Assembly (NCBI GenBank): GCA_045614925.1
Contig: JAZLDV010000057.1
Location: 1-22,394 of the forward strand
Length of the DNA: 22,394 nucleotides
From: JAZLDV01 sp045614925
Lineage (GTDB): Bacteria; Bacillota_I; Bacilli_A; Erysipelotrichales; Coprobacillaceae
Reading direction: 5' to 3'
How positions within the stretch are numbered: the first letter of the stretch is position 1; each line of letters opens with the position of its first letter. Below the pieces are notes generated by a model. The model saw only the letters and a list, made by a program, of their open reading frames with translations, was not told the origin of the DNA and did not search any database. Below, piece after piece: positions 7,592-13,736 of this stretch. Made by a program: the position numbers and the translations under genes.

Positions 7592-7637
7592 CCTATATGT
7601 TTGTTCCTAACATACAAACCTAAACCGTCGCGTTTAG
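7592..7637 (-). other. Two adjacent small hairpins in the purC leader
   Basis: On the minus strand, CTAAAC-GCGACG-GTTTAG is followed directly by GTTTGT-ATGTTAGGA-ACAAAC, each with a 6-bp perfect stem. Neither is followed by a T run, so they are not simple terminators. They lie between the aptamer and the AGGGG ribosome binding site and are the likely expression platform or a second folded element. Confidence 0.45.
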
Positions 7638-7654
7638 TCTAAGAATAGTATTTT

Positions 7655-7724
7655 TTTTCGTAGTCACACATGAGGTTGTGTGGTAGAAACACTTTCACCA
7701 TCTTAGAAAGTATATACGATAAAT
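7655..7724 (-). ncRNA. Purine riboswitch aptamer, guanine/hypoxanthine type
   Basis: Read on the minus strand, the leader contains P1 (TCGTA / TACGA), TATA, P2 (ACTTTC / GAAAGT) with loop AAGATGG, the hallmark junction GTTTCTACC, P3 (ACACA / TGTGT) with a loop containing CC, and GACTACG. The two G residues of L2 and the CC of L3 allow the loop-loop contact of the family. The specificity position in GACTA is C (adenine switches have U), so guanine or hypoxanthine is the expected ligand. L3 (ACCTCA) deviates from the common CCGUAAA form. It controls purC, so ligand binding is expected to lower purC expression. Confidence 0.9.
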
Positions 7725-7744
7725 TCTTAAATTTTGACATAGAT

Positions 7745-7773
7745 ATTTTAACAAAATCTTTATTTTATGTAAA
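7745..7773 (-). promoter_or_regulatory. Sigma-A promoter of purC
   Basis: On the minus strand, TTTACA (7773-7768), a 17-bp spacer and TAAAAT (7750-7745); each hexamer matches consensus at 5 of 6 bases. The predicted start near 7738 places the riboswitch at the very 5' end of the transcript. Confidence 0.75.
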
Positions 7774-7832
7774 TAAAAATATTTATATTTTGAAATAGCT
7801 TTAAGTATGATAAAATATCTAAGGGTGATGGT

Positions 7833-8672
7833 ATGTTTTATTTAATTATTGGAATATTATGTAGTGCTCTTATCTCTATTATTTTAAGAATGAGTGAGTC
7901 ACATTTATCAAATAAAATGGTTATGTTTGCTTCAAATTATCTTATTTGTGTAATCTGTTCTTATTGTTTTATGAATGGAAATCATGTTGCATTAAGTGGA
8001 TCAAATTTTTATTTTACTTTAGCATTAGGATTTATCAGTGGAATACTTTATCTTGTGAGTTTTTTGTTTACGAAAATGAATATGGATCATAATGGTCTTG
8101 TATTAACATCAACGTTTACAAAACTAGGTGTACTTATTCCTACATTAATGGCTATAGTTATATTTAAAGAAGTACCTTCTTTTATACAGTTAATAGGTAT
8201 AAGTATTTCTATTTTTGCAATTATAATGATTCATTTTGAAAAAGAAGCAATGAATGAAGGAAATAAGAAGTTATGGCTTATTATTTTATTGATAATGTGT
8301 GGGATTGTTGATTCATTAACAAATATATTTAAGCAATATGGTCATATTGATTATGAAAATATGTATTTGTTTTTTACATTCCTGACAGCATTTATATTCG
8401 CATTTATATTAGCAATTACAAATAAACAGAAAATGAGTATAAAAGATGTTGTATTTGGTATATTAATTGGTCTGCCAAATTATTTTAGTTCTAAACTTGT
8501 TTTAATGGCTTTAGATACATTATCTGCAATAGTAGTTTATCCAGTATATAGTGTAGGAACTTTAATTACTATTACAATTACAGGTTTACTTTTATTTAAA
8601 GAACAATTAAGTAAAAAGAAATTATTTGCAATTATATTAATCGCAATATCATTATGTTTATTAAATTTATAA
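7833..8672 (+). CDS. EamA/DMT-superfamily membrane transporter
   Basis: A 279-residue, very hydrophobic protein with about ten membrane segments in two similar halves. Charged loops occur near residues 138-147 (FEKEAMNEGNKK) and 197-203. This is the standard layout of drug/metabolite transporters of the EamA type, which exchange or export small metabolites; the substrate cannot be predicted. The start at 7833 follows AAGGGTGATG. The gene is divergent from purC, and its promoter lies in the same 260-bp gap (TTGAAA at 7790 with TAAAAT at 7811, spacer a short 15 bp). Proximity to a purine-controlled gene raises, but does not show, a purine-related role. It ends in a strong terminator. Confidence 0.88.
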   Translation: MFYLIIGILCSALISIILRMSESHLSNKMVMFASNYLICVICSYCFMNGNHVALSGSNFYFTLALGFISGILYLVSFLFTKMNMDHNGLVLTSTFTKLGVLIPTLMAIVIFKEVPSFIQLIGISISIFAIIMIHFEKEAMNEGNKKLWLIILLIMCGIVDSLTNIFKQYGHIDYENMYLFFTFLTAFIFAFILAITNKQKMSIKDVVFGILIGLPNYFSSKLVLMALDTLSAIVVYPVYSVGTLITITITGLLLFKEQLSKKKLFAIILIAISLCLLNL

Positions 8673-8692
8673 AGGACGAAAGTCCTTTTTTT
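8671..8692 (+). terminator. Intrinsic terminator of the transporter gene
   Basis: AAAGGAC-GAAA-GTCCTTT with a GNRA-type tetraloop and a following T run; the stem overlaps the stop codon. Confidence 0.92.
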
Positions 8693-8726
8693 GTATAGAA
8701 ATAAACTGAATGTTTATACTATATCT

Positions 8727-8732
8727 AGGTGA
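8727..8732 (+). promoter_or_regulatory. Ribosome binding site that fixes the oxidoreductase start
   Basis: AGGTGA lies 4 bases before the ATG at 8737. This favours 8737 over the upstream in-frame ATG at 8710, which has no such site. A TATACT at 8715-8720 may be the -10. Confidence 0.65.
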
Positions 8733-8736
8733 TACA

Positions 8737-10080
8737 ATGAACAGATCTTATTGGCAGAAAACAAAAATAAAACAATATCCTCCTATAGAAAATGATATCG
8801 AATGTGATGTTTTGATTATTGGTGGAGGATTATCAGGAATATGCACAGCCTATCATTTAAATGAGACATCTTTAAAAACAGTTGTCGTAGATAAAGATAG
8901 TTTAGGTGCACATACTTCTTCGCATTCAAGTGCAAAAGTCACAGTATTACATGGCTTAGTTTATAATCAGATTGCTAAAAATTATGGAAATTATTTTGCA
9001 TATCTGTATTATAAATCAAATCTTGAAGCTATGAATCGTATTAAACAGACAATAGATATTAATCATATTGATTGTGGATGTGAATACGTAGAAAATTATA
9101 TTTATACAAATGATATTAAATTAAAGAGTGAATTTGATAAACAAAGGGCATTGCTTGAAAGTTTTAAAGTTTCTCTTTTAAAACATGATGATTATCTGGA
9201 TTCTATAGGGATGATGAATCAGATGATCTTTGATCCAGTTCGATATTTAAAAGGATTAATCAAAGCATGTAATCATATTACATTTTATGAACATACATTG
9301 GTAAGTGATATAAAAAAAGTAGGTGATCAGTATCATGTTTATGCGAATAATCATATAATTAAATGTAAATATGTTGTTCATGCAACACGTTATCCTATGA
9401 TGTATAGAGGATTCTTTTTTACAAAAATGTATCAGAGTCATAAATGGTTATCTTTTAATTTGAAAAAAGGTGAAGAGAGCCTTTTATGTTTAGATGAAAA
9501 TTATAGTTATAGAAAAGCAGATCGTGGAGCTATAGAAATAAGTAAAGATGCTAATGAGTGGTATGCGATGGATACAACGACATATCGTCATATTCCTTAT
9601 ATTGGCAGATATAAAGAAAATGAATTTGTTATTTATGGTTTTGCAAAATGGGGAATGACATTAAGTGAAGTGGCAGGAAATCTGATTAGTGATCTGATAT
9701 TAGAAAAAAAGAATGTTTTTGAACAGTTATATTCATGTAAAGAAGAACAATATACTTTTTATAAAGATAATATGACTCAAATTATTGATTCTTTAAATAA
9801 AGGTTATATAAAAGGAAGAATGAATTTACAAAGATTAGAAGATATAAAATGTAATGAGGGAGGAATTGTAAAAATTAAAATGAAATTATATGCTGTTTAT
9901 AAAGATGAAAAAGGAACATGTTATTATTTTTCACCTTATTGCAGACATATGTTATGTTTAGTTCATTTTGATAAGAAATCTCATACATGGATGTGTCCTT
10001 GTCATCAGTCAGTTTATAATTGTTTTGGTGAAGTGTTAGAAGGACCATCAATAAAATGCTTAAAAGAACAAAAAGTATAG
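8737..10080 (+). CDS. FAD-dependent oxidoreductase (DAO family) with C-terminal Rieske [2Fe-2S] domain
   Basis: About 447 residues. The N-terminal dinucleotide fold is clear: DVLIIGGGLSGICTAYHL with GGGLSG at 29-34, then an acidic strand end VVVDKD and a flavin-contact segment SHSSAKVTVLHG. The C-terminal about 75 residues form a Rieske domain with both ligand pairs: C402-x-H404 and C420-x2-H423 (CPCHQS), at the usual 15-residue spacing. This fusion is known as the DAO-Rieske oxidoreductase family. It is probably a cytoplasmic flavoenzyme passing electrons between FAD and a 2Fe-2S cluster, with an unknown substrate. The second ligand loop has HQS instead of the common HGS, and the first lacks the usual CTHLGC form, so cluster potential may differ. 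No neighbour suggests a pathway. Confidence 0.9.
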   Translation: MNRSYWQKTKIKQYPPIENDIECDVLIIGGGLSGICTAYHLNETSLKTVVVDKDSLGAHTSSHSSAKVTVLHGLVYNQIAKNYGNYFAYLYYKSNLEAMNRIKQTIDINHIDCGCEYVENYIYTNDIKLKSEFDKQRALLESFKVSLLKHDDYLDSIGMMNQMIFDPVRYLKGLIKACNHITFYEHTLVSDIKKVGDQYHVYANNHIIKCKYVVHATRYPMMYRGFFFTKMYQSHKWLSFNLKKGEESLLCLDENYSYRKADRGAIEISKDANEWYAMDTTTYRHIPYIGRYKENEFVIYGFAKWGMTLSEVAGNLISDLILEKKNVFEQLYSCKEEQYTFYKDNMTQIIDSLNKGYIKGRMNLQRLEDIKCNEGGIVKIKMKLYAVYKDEKGTCYYFSPYCRHMLCLVHFDKKSHTWMCPCHQSVYNCFGEVLEGPSIKCLKEQKV

Positions 10081-10095
10081 TTTTGTTCTTTTTGT
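10062..10095 (+). terminator. Intrinsic terminator of the oxidoreductase gene
   Basis: AAAAGAACAAAA and TTTTGTTCTTTT form a 12-bp stem followed by T and G; the TAG stop codon lies in the loop. Confidence 0.85.
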
Positions 10096-10108
10096 CGTTG
10101 TTGAATTA

Positions 10109-10117
10109 TGTTATATT
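10109..10117 (+). promoter_or_regulatory. Extended -10 promoter of plsY
   Basis: TG-T-TATATT is found 18 bp before the start at 10136; no matching -35 at normal spacing. Confidence 0.35.
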
Positions 10118-10135
10118 TGAATTGGAGGGGATATT

Positions 10136-10750
10136 ATGAGTTATGTGATTGTTGGAATTATAGGTTATTTATTAGGCTGTTCAAATTTATCCTATTATAT
10201 TTCTAGAATCAAAAATATTGATATTAGAAATAGTGGTTCAAAAAACTTAGGAGCATCGAACACTGTAGCTTTAGTGGGGTGGAAAGCAGGTGTTGCAGTT
10301 GCAATTCATGATGCGCTTAAAGCAATGATTGCGATTGTTATTGCAAGAGTATTTTTTAAAGATTATATTTATGCACCTTATATTGCAGGGGTAGCTAGTG
10401 TTTATGGGCATATTTTTCCATTTTATTTAGGATTTAAAGGTGGAAAAGGAACAGCATCTTTTGTTGGTATGCTTTTAGCTTTAGATCTTCGATTAGGAAT
10501 TGGAGCATTAGTTGTTTTATTAGGTATTACATTAATTTTTGATTATATTTCTTTAGGAACATTTACAATTATAACACTTTCACCTATTGTTGTATTTATT
10601 ATAAGTAAAGATGTTATTGCTGCTATGATTGTAATGATTGCTTCACTGATTATTTTTATTAAACATATTGAAAATATAAAAAGACTTATGAATGGAACAG
10701 AAATGGGATTAAGAAAAGCCAACAAAGGGGAATATAGAGTAAAAAAATAA
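10136..10750 (+). CDS. plsY: Acyl-phosphate:glycerol-3-phosphate acyltransferase
   Basis: A 204-residue integral membrane protein of the expected length and with the three PlsY signatures: SGSKNLGASNT (about 34-44), the long GHIFPFYLGFKGGKGTA loop (about 92-108) and the C-terminal HIENIKRLMNGTE (about 180-192). PlsY moves an acyl group from acyl-phosphate to sn-glycerol-3-phosphate, the first committed step of phospholipid synthesis in most Firmicutes. Five or so membrane segments are visible. The ATG at 10136 follows GGAGGGG at ideal spacing. It is monocistronic, with a terminator on each side; the preceding oxidoreductase has no evident link. Confidence 0.96.
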   Translation: MSYVIVGIIGYLLGCSNLSYYISRIKNIDIRNSGSKNLGASNTVALVGWKAGVAVAIHDALKAMIAIVIARVFFKDYIYAPYIAGVASVYGHIFPFYLGFKGGKGTASFVGMLLALDLRLGIGALVVLLGITLIFDYISLGTFTIITLSPIVVFIISKDVIAAMIVMIASLIIFIKHIENIKRLMNGTEMGLRKANKGEYRVKK

Positions 10751-10774
10751 AGTCCGAAAGGACTTTTTATTTTT
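10742..10774. terminator. Bidirectional terminator between plsY and the convergent small gene
   Basis: AAAGTCC-GAAA-GGACTTT with A-rich bases before and T-rich bases after, so both strands end in a T run. The stem overlaps the plsY stop codon, and the right flank holds the stop of the minus-strand gene. Confidence 0.9.
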
Positions 10775-11012
10775 GCCATACAATATCTTTTGTAATTTGT
10801 GTATAAATATGAAGTTTTGCTTCCTGTACACTTGCAAATACTTCATCATATAATACATTTTTATTGTCATCACATAAAAACATATATACTAAAGAACTTT
10901 CATCATATTTAGCTAATACAACATAGCGAATAATGAATTCTTCATTGTCTACTTTCACTTTTCCATAGTGATTATTTTCTGATATATATAAAATCTTAGC
11001 ACCTTCAATCAT
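10767..11012 (-). CDS. Hypothetical protein, 81 aa
   Basis: I do not recognise this small protein. It starts at 11012 after an excellent ribosome binding site on the minus strand (AAAGGAGG) with a TATAAT further upstream (11038-11033), so it looks genuinely expressed. The sequence alternates hydrophobic and polar residues (GKVKVDNEEFIIRYVVLAKYD), suggesting a small all-beta domain of about 60 residues, followed by one helix (SVQEAKLHIYTQITKD). There are no membrane segments, signal peptide or metal motifs. The length and strand pattern recall small Firmicute beta proteins of the DUF1292 type, but the characteristic motifs are not clear enough to assign it. Confidence 0.75.
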   Translation of the reverse strand: MIEGAKILYISENNHYGKVKVDNEEFIIRYVVLAKYDESSLVYMFLCDDNKNVLYDEVFASVQEAKLHIYTQITKDIVWQK

Positions 11013-11120
11013 ATTTAAAACCTCCTTTGACCATTATAACTTAAAATAAGAAAAAAATATAGGAAACAAATAGAATATTGAGTATAATAATACTAAGATG
11101 AGAAATAAGAGGGATTATAT

Positions 11121-11762
11121 ATGAGAACTTTTGATAAAAAGCCATCACTTGCTTCATGGCCATATGAGATACATAAAAAAGAAGATATAATAGAACACTA
11201 TAAAGATACGATATCTTCTATTATTTTAGATGATTTTGATTCATATAAAGTGATTTATTTCCCTATGTATGACAATATGATATGTTATGGAAATGATATG
11301 ATTTATTATATAGATCAAAAAAATCAGATACAGATGAATAGAAAAGATATTATAGAAGTAGAAACATTTAAAGAATTATTAGAAGCATCTATGACTATAA
11401 AAACAAAAGATCAGCAAATAAAGATTCGTTATGTCACTGCTACTTATTTTCTATTTGACCCTTTATTAAATTATTTATGTCATCTTCCTGATAATTATTC
11501 TTTATATAAAATAGAAAAAATGCATCCTAGACCAAAAGCATTATATATAGATAGTTTATGTATGTATAATTATTGTTTATATGCTTATCGTCTAGGTTAT
11601 GATCTGTTAAATTATGATTACAGATATAAAAATAGAAGAGAAAAATGGATGCCATGGAAAGTTCATAAAGAAGAATGGCTAAGCATTACAAATACACAAG
11701 GTGTATTTCAATGCTATAGCTATAAATATATAATCAGATGTCAATATATTTTCAAAAGATAA
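11121..11762 (+). CDS. Hypothetical protein, 213 aa
   Basis: I do not recognise this protein. The ATG at 11121 follows AGAGGG at good spacing, and a TATAAT lies at 11083-11088. It appears soluble, basic and unusually rich in Tyr, with a cluster of Tyr and Leu at about 140-170 and a basic end. The first about 120 residues look like a mixed alpha/beta domain (KVIYFPMYDNMICYG, then DQQIKIRYVTATYFLF). No signal peptide is seen and there is no obvious catalytic motif; scattered Cys residues do not form a metal site. It is divergent from the 81-aa gene and precedes the S51 dipeptidase, but a terminator separates the two. Confidence 0.75.
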   Translation: MRTFDKKPSLASWPYEIHKKEDIIEHYKDTISSIILDDFDSYKVIYFPMYDNMICYGNDMIYYIDQKNQIQMNRKDIIEVETFKELLEASMTIKTKDQQIKIRYVTATYFLFDPLLNYLCHLPDNYSLYKIEKMHPRPKALYIDSLCMYNYCLYAYRLGYDLLNYDYRYKNRREKWMPWKVHKEEWLSITNTQGVFQCYSYKYIIRCQYIFKR

Positions 11763-11780
11763 GATTTTCTTATCTTTTTG
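11754..11780 (+). terminator. Intrinsic terminator of the 213-aa gene
   Basis: AAAAGATAAGA-TTT-TCTTATCTTTT followed by T and G; the TAA stop codon is inside the left arm. It sits only about 15 bp before the next start, so some read-through probably feeds the following gene. Confidence 0.85.
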
Positions 11781-11783
11781 TTT

Positions 11784-11789
11784 AGGAGG
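11784..11789 (+). promoter_or_regulatory. Ribosome binding site that fixes the dipeptidase start
   Basis: AGGAGG lies 6 bases before the ATG at 11796. The upstream TTG at 11778 would place this site inside the coding sequence, so 11796 is the start. Confidence 0.85.
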
Positions 11790-11795
11790 TTTATT

Positions 11796-12530
11796 ATGAT
11801 TTTATTTTTAACAAGTAGTCCTAGTGGGGCATTAGATGTTCCTAATTATGATAAAGTATTAGATGAATCGAATGGATTTGTTGATCTTTTAAAAAAACAT
11901 TGGAAAGAAGAAATGAAAGGATTAATTATATGTGCTGATCCTTATAATTATGATGGAAATGATGAAATGGCTGATTTTTTTACTCAGGCATTTTGTCATA
12001 GCGGTGTAAGTGTGACTTCTTTTGATTTATGGGATTATAGACAAAAATTTATAAGTAAAGACTTATTAGATGAGTATGATGTTGTGATGATAGGGGGAGG
12101 ACATGTTCCAACTCAAAATGCTTATTTTAAAGATATAAATTTAAAAGAAATTATAAAAGATTATAACGGGATTGTGATTGGAGTGAGTGCAGGAACAATG
12201 AACTGTGCTGACATTGTTTATGCTTTTCCAGAATTAGAAGGAGAATCAATTGATCCATCTTATAAAAGATTTATAGAAGGATTATCTTTAACATCAATAA
12301 ATATATTACCTCATTATCAGATGGTGAAAGATTATTATTTAGATGGTGTAAGATTGTATGAAGATATTGCTTATAAAGATAGTTATGGACATGCATTTTT
12401 AGTATTAGAAGATGGAAGTTTTGTTTATAACTATGAAAATAAGAGTTATGTTTTTGGGAAATCTTATGTTTTATATGATGGTATTTTACAGTTATATTGT
12501 GAAAATAATGAAATGAGATTGATTGATTAA
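11796..12530 (+). CDS. Peptidase S51 (dipeptidase E-like)
   Basis: A 244-residue protein of the S51 family, which share a class-I glutamine-amidotransferase-like fold and cleave Asp-X dipeptides (PepE) or related substrates. The nucleophile elbow is clear: VIGVSAGTMNCAD, with S131 as the catalytic serine. The preceding MIGGGHVPTQ (99-108) is the oxyanion/glycine loop of the family. A His in ILPHYQM (about residue 176) is a candidate catalytic base. No signal peptide, so cytoplasmic. No promoter is obvious between the preceding terminator and this start, so expression may rely on read-through. Along with the M14 carboxypeptidase it is the second peptide-degrading enzyme in the window, though they are not co-transcribed. 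Confidence 0.9.
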   Translation: MILFLTSSPSGALDVPNYDKVLDESNGFVDLLKKHWKEEMKGLIICADPYNYDGNDEMADFFTQAFCHSGVSVTSFDLWDYRQKFISKDLLDEYDVVMIGGGHVPTQNAYFKDINLKEIIKDYNGIVIGVSAGTMNCADIVYAFPELEGESIDPSYKRFIEGLSLTSINILPHYQMVKDYYLDGVRLYEDIAYKDSYGHAFLVLEDGSFVYNYENKSYVFGKSYVLYDGILQLYCENNEMRLID

Positions 12531-12546
12531 ATATTATTAGTATAAT
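12519..12546 (+). promoter_or_regulatory. Promoter of the cobalamin-controlled unit
   Basis: TTGATT (12519-12524), a 16-bp spacer and TATAAT (12541-12546). It overlaps the stop of the dipeptidase gene and would start transcription at about 12553, right at the first base of riboswitch stem P1. Confidence 0.65.
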
Positions 12547-12554
12547 GGATAAAG

Positions 12555-12693
12555 TAAAGGTATTGATTTTAATAAGGAATGTAGTGGGAATCTATAGCTG
12601 TACTAGCAACTGTAATGAGGACGAAATCCAGGACCATTGAGAAATTGAGAAGGTGGAGAGTAGAATGAATCTAAGCCAGGAGACTTGCCTTTA
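12555..12693 (+). ncRNA. Cobalamin (B12) riboswitch
   Basis: The leader holds the conserved B12-box sequence AAGCCAGGAGACTTGCC (12673-12689) and the upstream core elements GTGGGAA (12584-12590) and GCAACTGTAATGAG (12606-12619). Stem P1 is formed by TAAAGGTA (12555-12562) with TGCCTTTA (12686-12693). Order and spacing match the cobalamin family; the peripheral part (12620-12665) is short. After P1, CCTTT (12688-12692) can alternatively pair with AAAGG (12703-12707), so part of P1 can be exchanged for a downstream hairpin, a possible expression platform. It is followed by the DUF4430 and ECF genes, a fitting B12-uptake regulon. Confidence 0.92.
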
Positions 12694-12768
12694 TAATAAA
12701 AGAAAGGATGCTTTGTTTGTAATATTTACTAGTATTTGAAGATTATAAATGGAAGCGTGGAAAAAGGA

Positions 12769-13158
12769 ATGAAGAAATTTAAAATTGTCGTAAGTGTTAT
12801 TGCACTTTGTCTATTGGCTCTTTGTTTTAGTATTATGAGTTCTTCTTTTAATGCGACTGATTTAGGGACAATAGATGTTGAACTGATTAATCTTGAAAAT
12901 GAGGTTATCAGTGAAAAAGAAATCTCTTTTAATGAAGGAGATGAACTTGTAAGTCTTATTGAAGATAACTTTGATAATGTGACTTTTAAAGATGGAATGA
13001 TTATGAGCATTGAGTCATTTGAAACACCAGATGATTATTCTGTATTTATTAGCATTTATGTAGATGACAAGATGAGTGAAGTAGGACTTAAAGATATTAA
13101 GTATAAAGATGGGACAAAGATTTCATTTATCTTAACTGAATTTAATTATGACTACTAA
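12769..13158 (+). CDS. Membrane-anchored DUF4430 (transcobalamin-like C-terminal domain) protein
   Basis: About 129 residues. A lysine-rich N-terminus and a single hydrophobic helix (about 5-24) act as a signal anchor or signal peptide; there is no proper lipobox before the Cys residues. The rest (about 40-129) matches the DUF4430 pattern: a VELINLENEV strand, GDELVSLIEDNF helix, the FKDGMIMSIESFE strand pair, a VFISIYVDD strand and DGTKISFILTEF at the end. The family is related to the beta domain of transcobalamin/intrinsic factor. Placement directly after a B12 riboswitch and overlapping an ECF S component supports an outward-facing cobalamin-capture role (inference). The ATG at 12769 is chosen because the signal segment starts there; the ribosome binding site is poor, and upstream TTG/GTG starts in frame are less likely. 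Confidence 0.82.
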   Translation: MKKFKIVVSVIALCLLALCFSIMSSSFNATDLGTIDVELINLENEVISEKEISFNEGDELVSLIEDNFDNVTFKDGMIMSIESFETPDDYSVFISIYVDDKMSEVGLKDIKYKDGTKISFILTEFNYDY

Positions 13159-13642
13159 AAATCTTGTATTAATACCAGTGTTAAGTGTTATTGTCTTTAT
13201 ATTGGAACAGGCACTTTTATTTTTACCTAATATATCTTTAACTGTCTTTTTAATCATTTTATATTCTAAATGTTGTGGATTTAAAAAGACAGCTTGGATT
13301 ATATTCATATATGTATTGTTAGATAATGCATTTATGGGAACTTTTAATATTATTTATATGCCTTTTATTTATTTAGGCTGGATAATTATCCCTCTTACAT
13401 TAAATACAATATTTAAGCATGTAAACAATACTATGATACTAGCCTTCTTATCTCTTATTTATTCATTAACATATTGTTATGCATATATTATCCCTAGTAT
13501 GATAGTATTACATATTAATCCAATTGCTTATATCTTATCAGATATAGTATTTGAAATCATATTAATGATTTCATCATTTGTTTCTGTATTATGGTTATAT
13601 GAACCATGTTATCGCATTTTAAATAAGTTTGTAACATATTAG
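13148..13642 (+). CDS. ECF transporter S component, probably for cobalamin or a corrinoid precursor
   Basis: A 164-residue, strongly hydrophobic protein with five or six membrane segments and short loops, the size and shape of ECF-transporter substrate-specific (S) components. The FKKTAWIIFIYVLLDNAFMGTFN region resembles the segment that follows the first helices in this family. It overlaps the DUF4430 gene by 11 bases (ATG inside the last codons), and has no good ribosome binding site of its own, so it is translationally coupled to it. The riboswitch upstream makes cobalamin, or an intermediate such as alpha-ribazole, the likely substrate; CbrT- and CblT-type proteins are the closest roles I can name. 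No EcfA/EcfT genes are nearby, as expected when a shared energising module is used. Confidence 0.82.
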   Translation: MTTKNLVLIPVLSVIVFILEQALLFLPNISLTVFLIILYSKCCGFKKTAWIIFIYVLLDNAFMGTFNIIYMPFIYLGWIIIPLTLNTIFKHVNNTMILAFLSLIYSLTYCYAYIIPSMIVLHINPIAYILSDIVFEIILMISSFVSVLWLYEPCYRILNKFVTY

Positions 13643-13660
13643 TTACAAACTTATTTTTTT
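13622..13660 (+). terminator. Intrinsic terminator of the B12 unit
   Basis: A 14-bp perfect stem (AATAAGTTTGTAAC / GTTACAAACTTATT) with a six-base loop holding the start of the TAG stop codon, followed by a T run. Confidence 0.93.
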
Positions 13661-13689
13661 GTGAAAAATCACATAATCTTTTGACTTCA

Positions 13690-13714
13690 ATGAAAGCGTT
13701 TTACATGTTATACT
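13690..13714 (+). promoter_or_regulatory. Extended -10 promoter with cre-like element before the CotH gene
   Basis: TG-T-TATACT (13706-13714) is a good extended -10. Immediately upstream, ATGAAAGCGTTTTACA (13690-13705) resembles a catabolite-response (CcpA) site, but its two halves are one base too far apart for a clean match. A TTGACT at 13681 is too far (22 bp) for a normal -35. The AAGGAGG ribosome binding site follows at 13721-13727. Confidence 0.45.
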
Positions 13715-13736
13715 AAAATCAAGGAGGAAAAGAATT

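Noticed and set aside
9256..9441. Minus-strand frame inside the oxidoreductase gene
   Set aside because: Antisense shadow of a well-supported coding region.
10543..10779. Minus-strand frame opposite plsY
   Set aside because: Antisense shadow of plsY and its terminator.
12729..13010. Minus-strand frame opposite the DUF4430 gene
   Set aside because: Shadow of the DUF4430 gene, with no translation signal.
13681..13714. TTGACT (13681) as -35 of the CotH promoter
   Set aside because: The spacer to TATACT would be 22 bp, too long for a normal sigma-A promoter.
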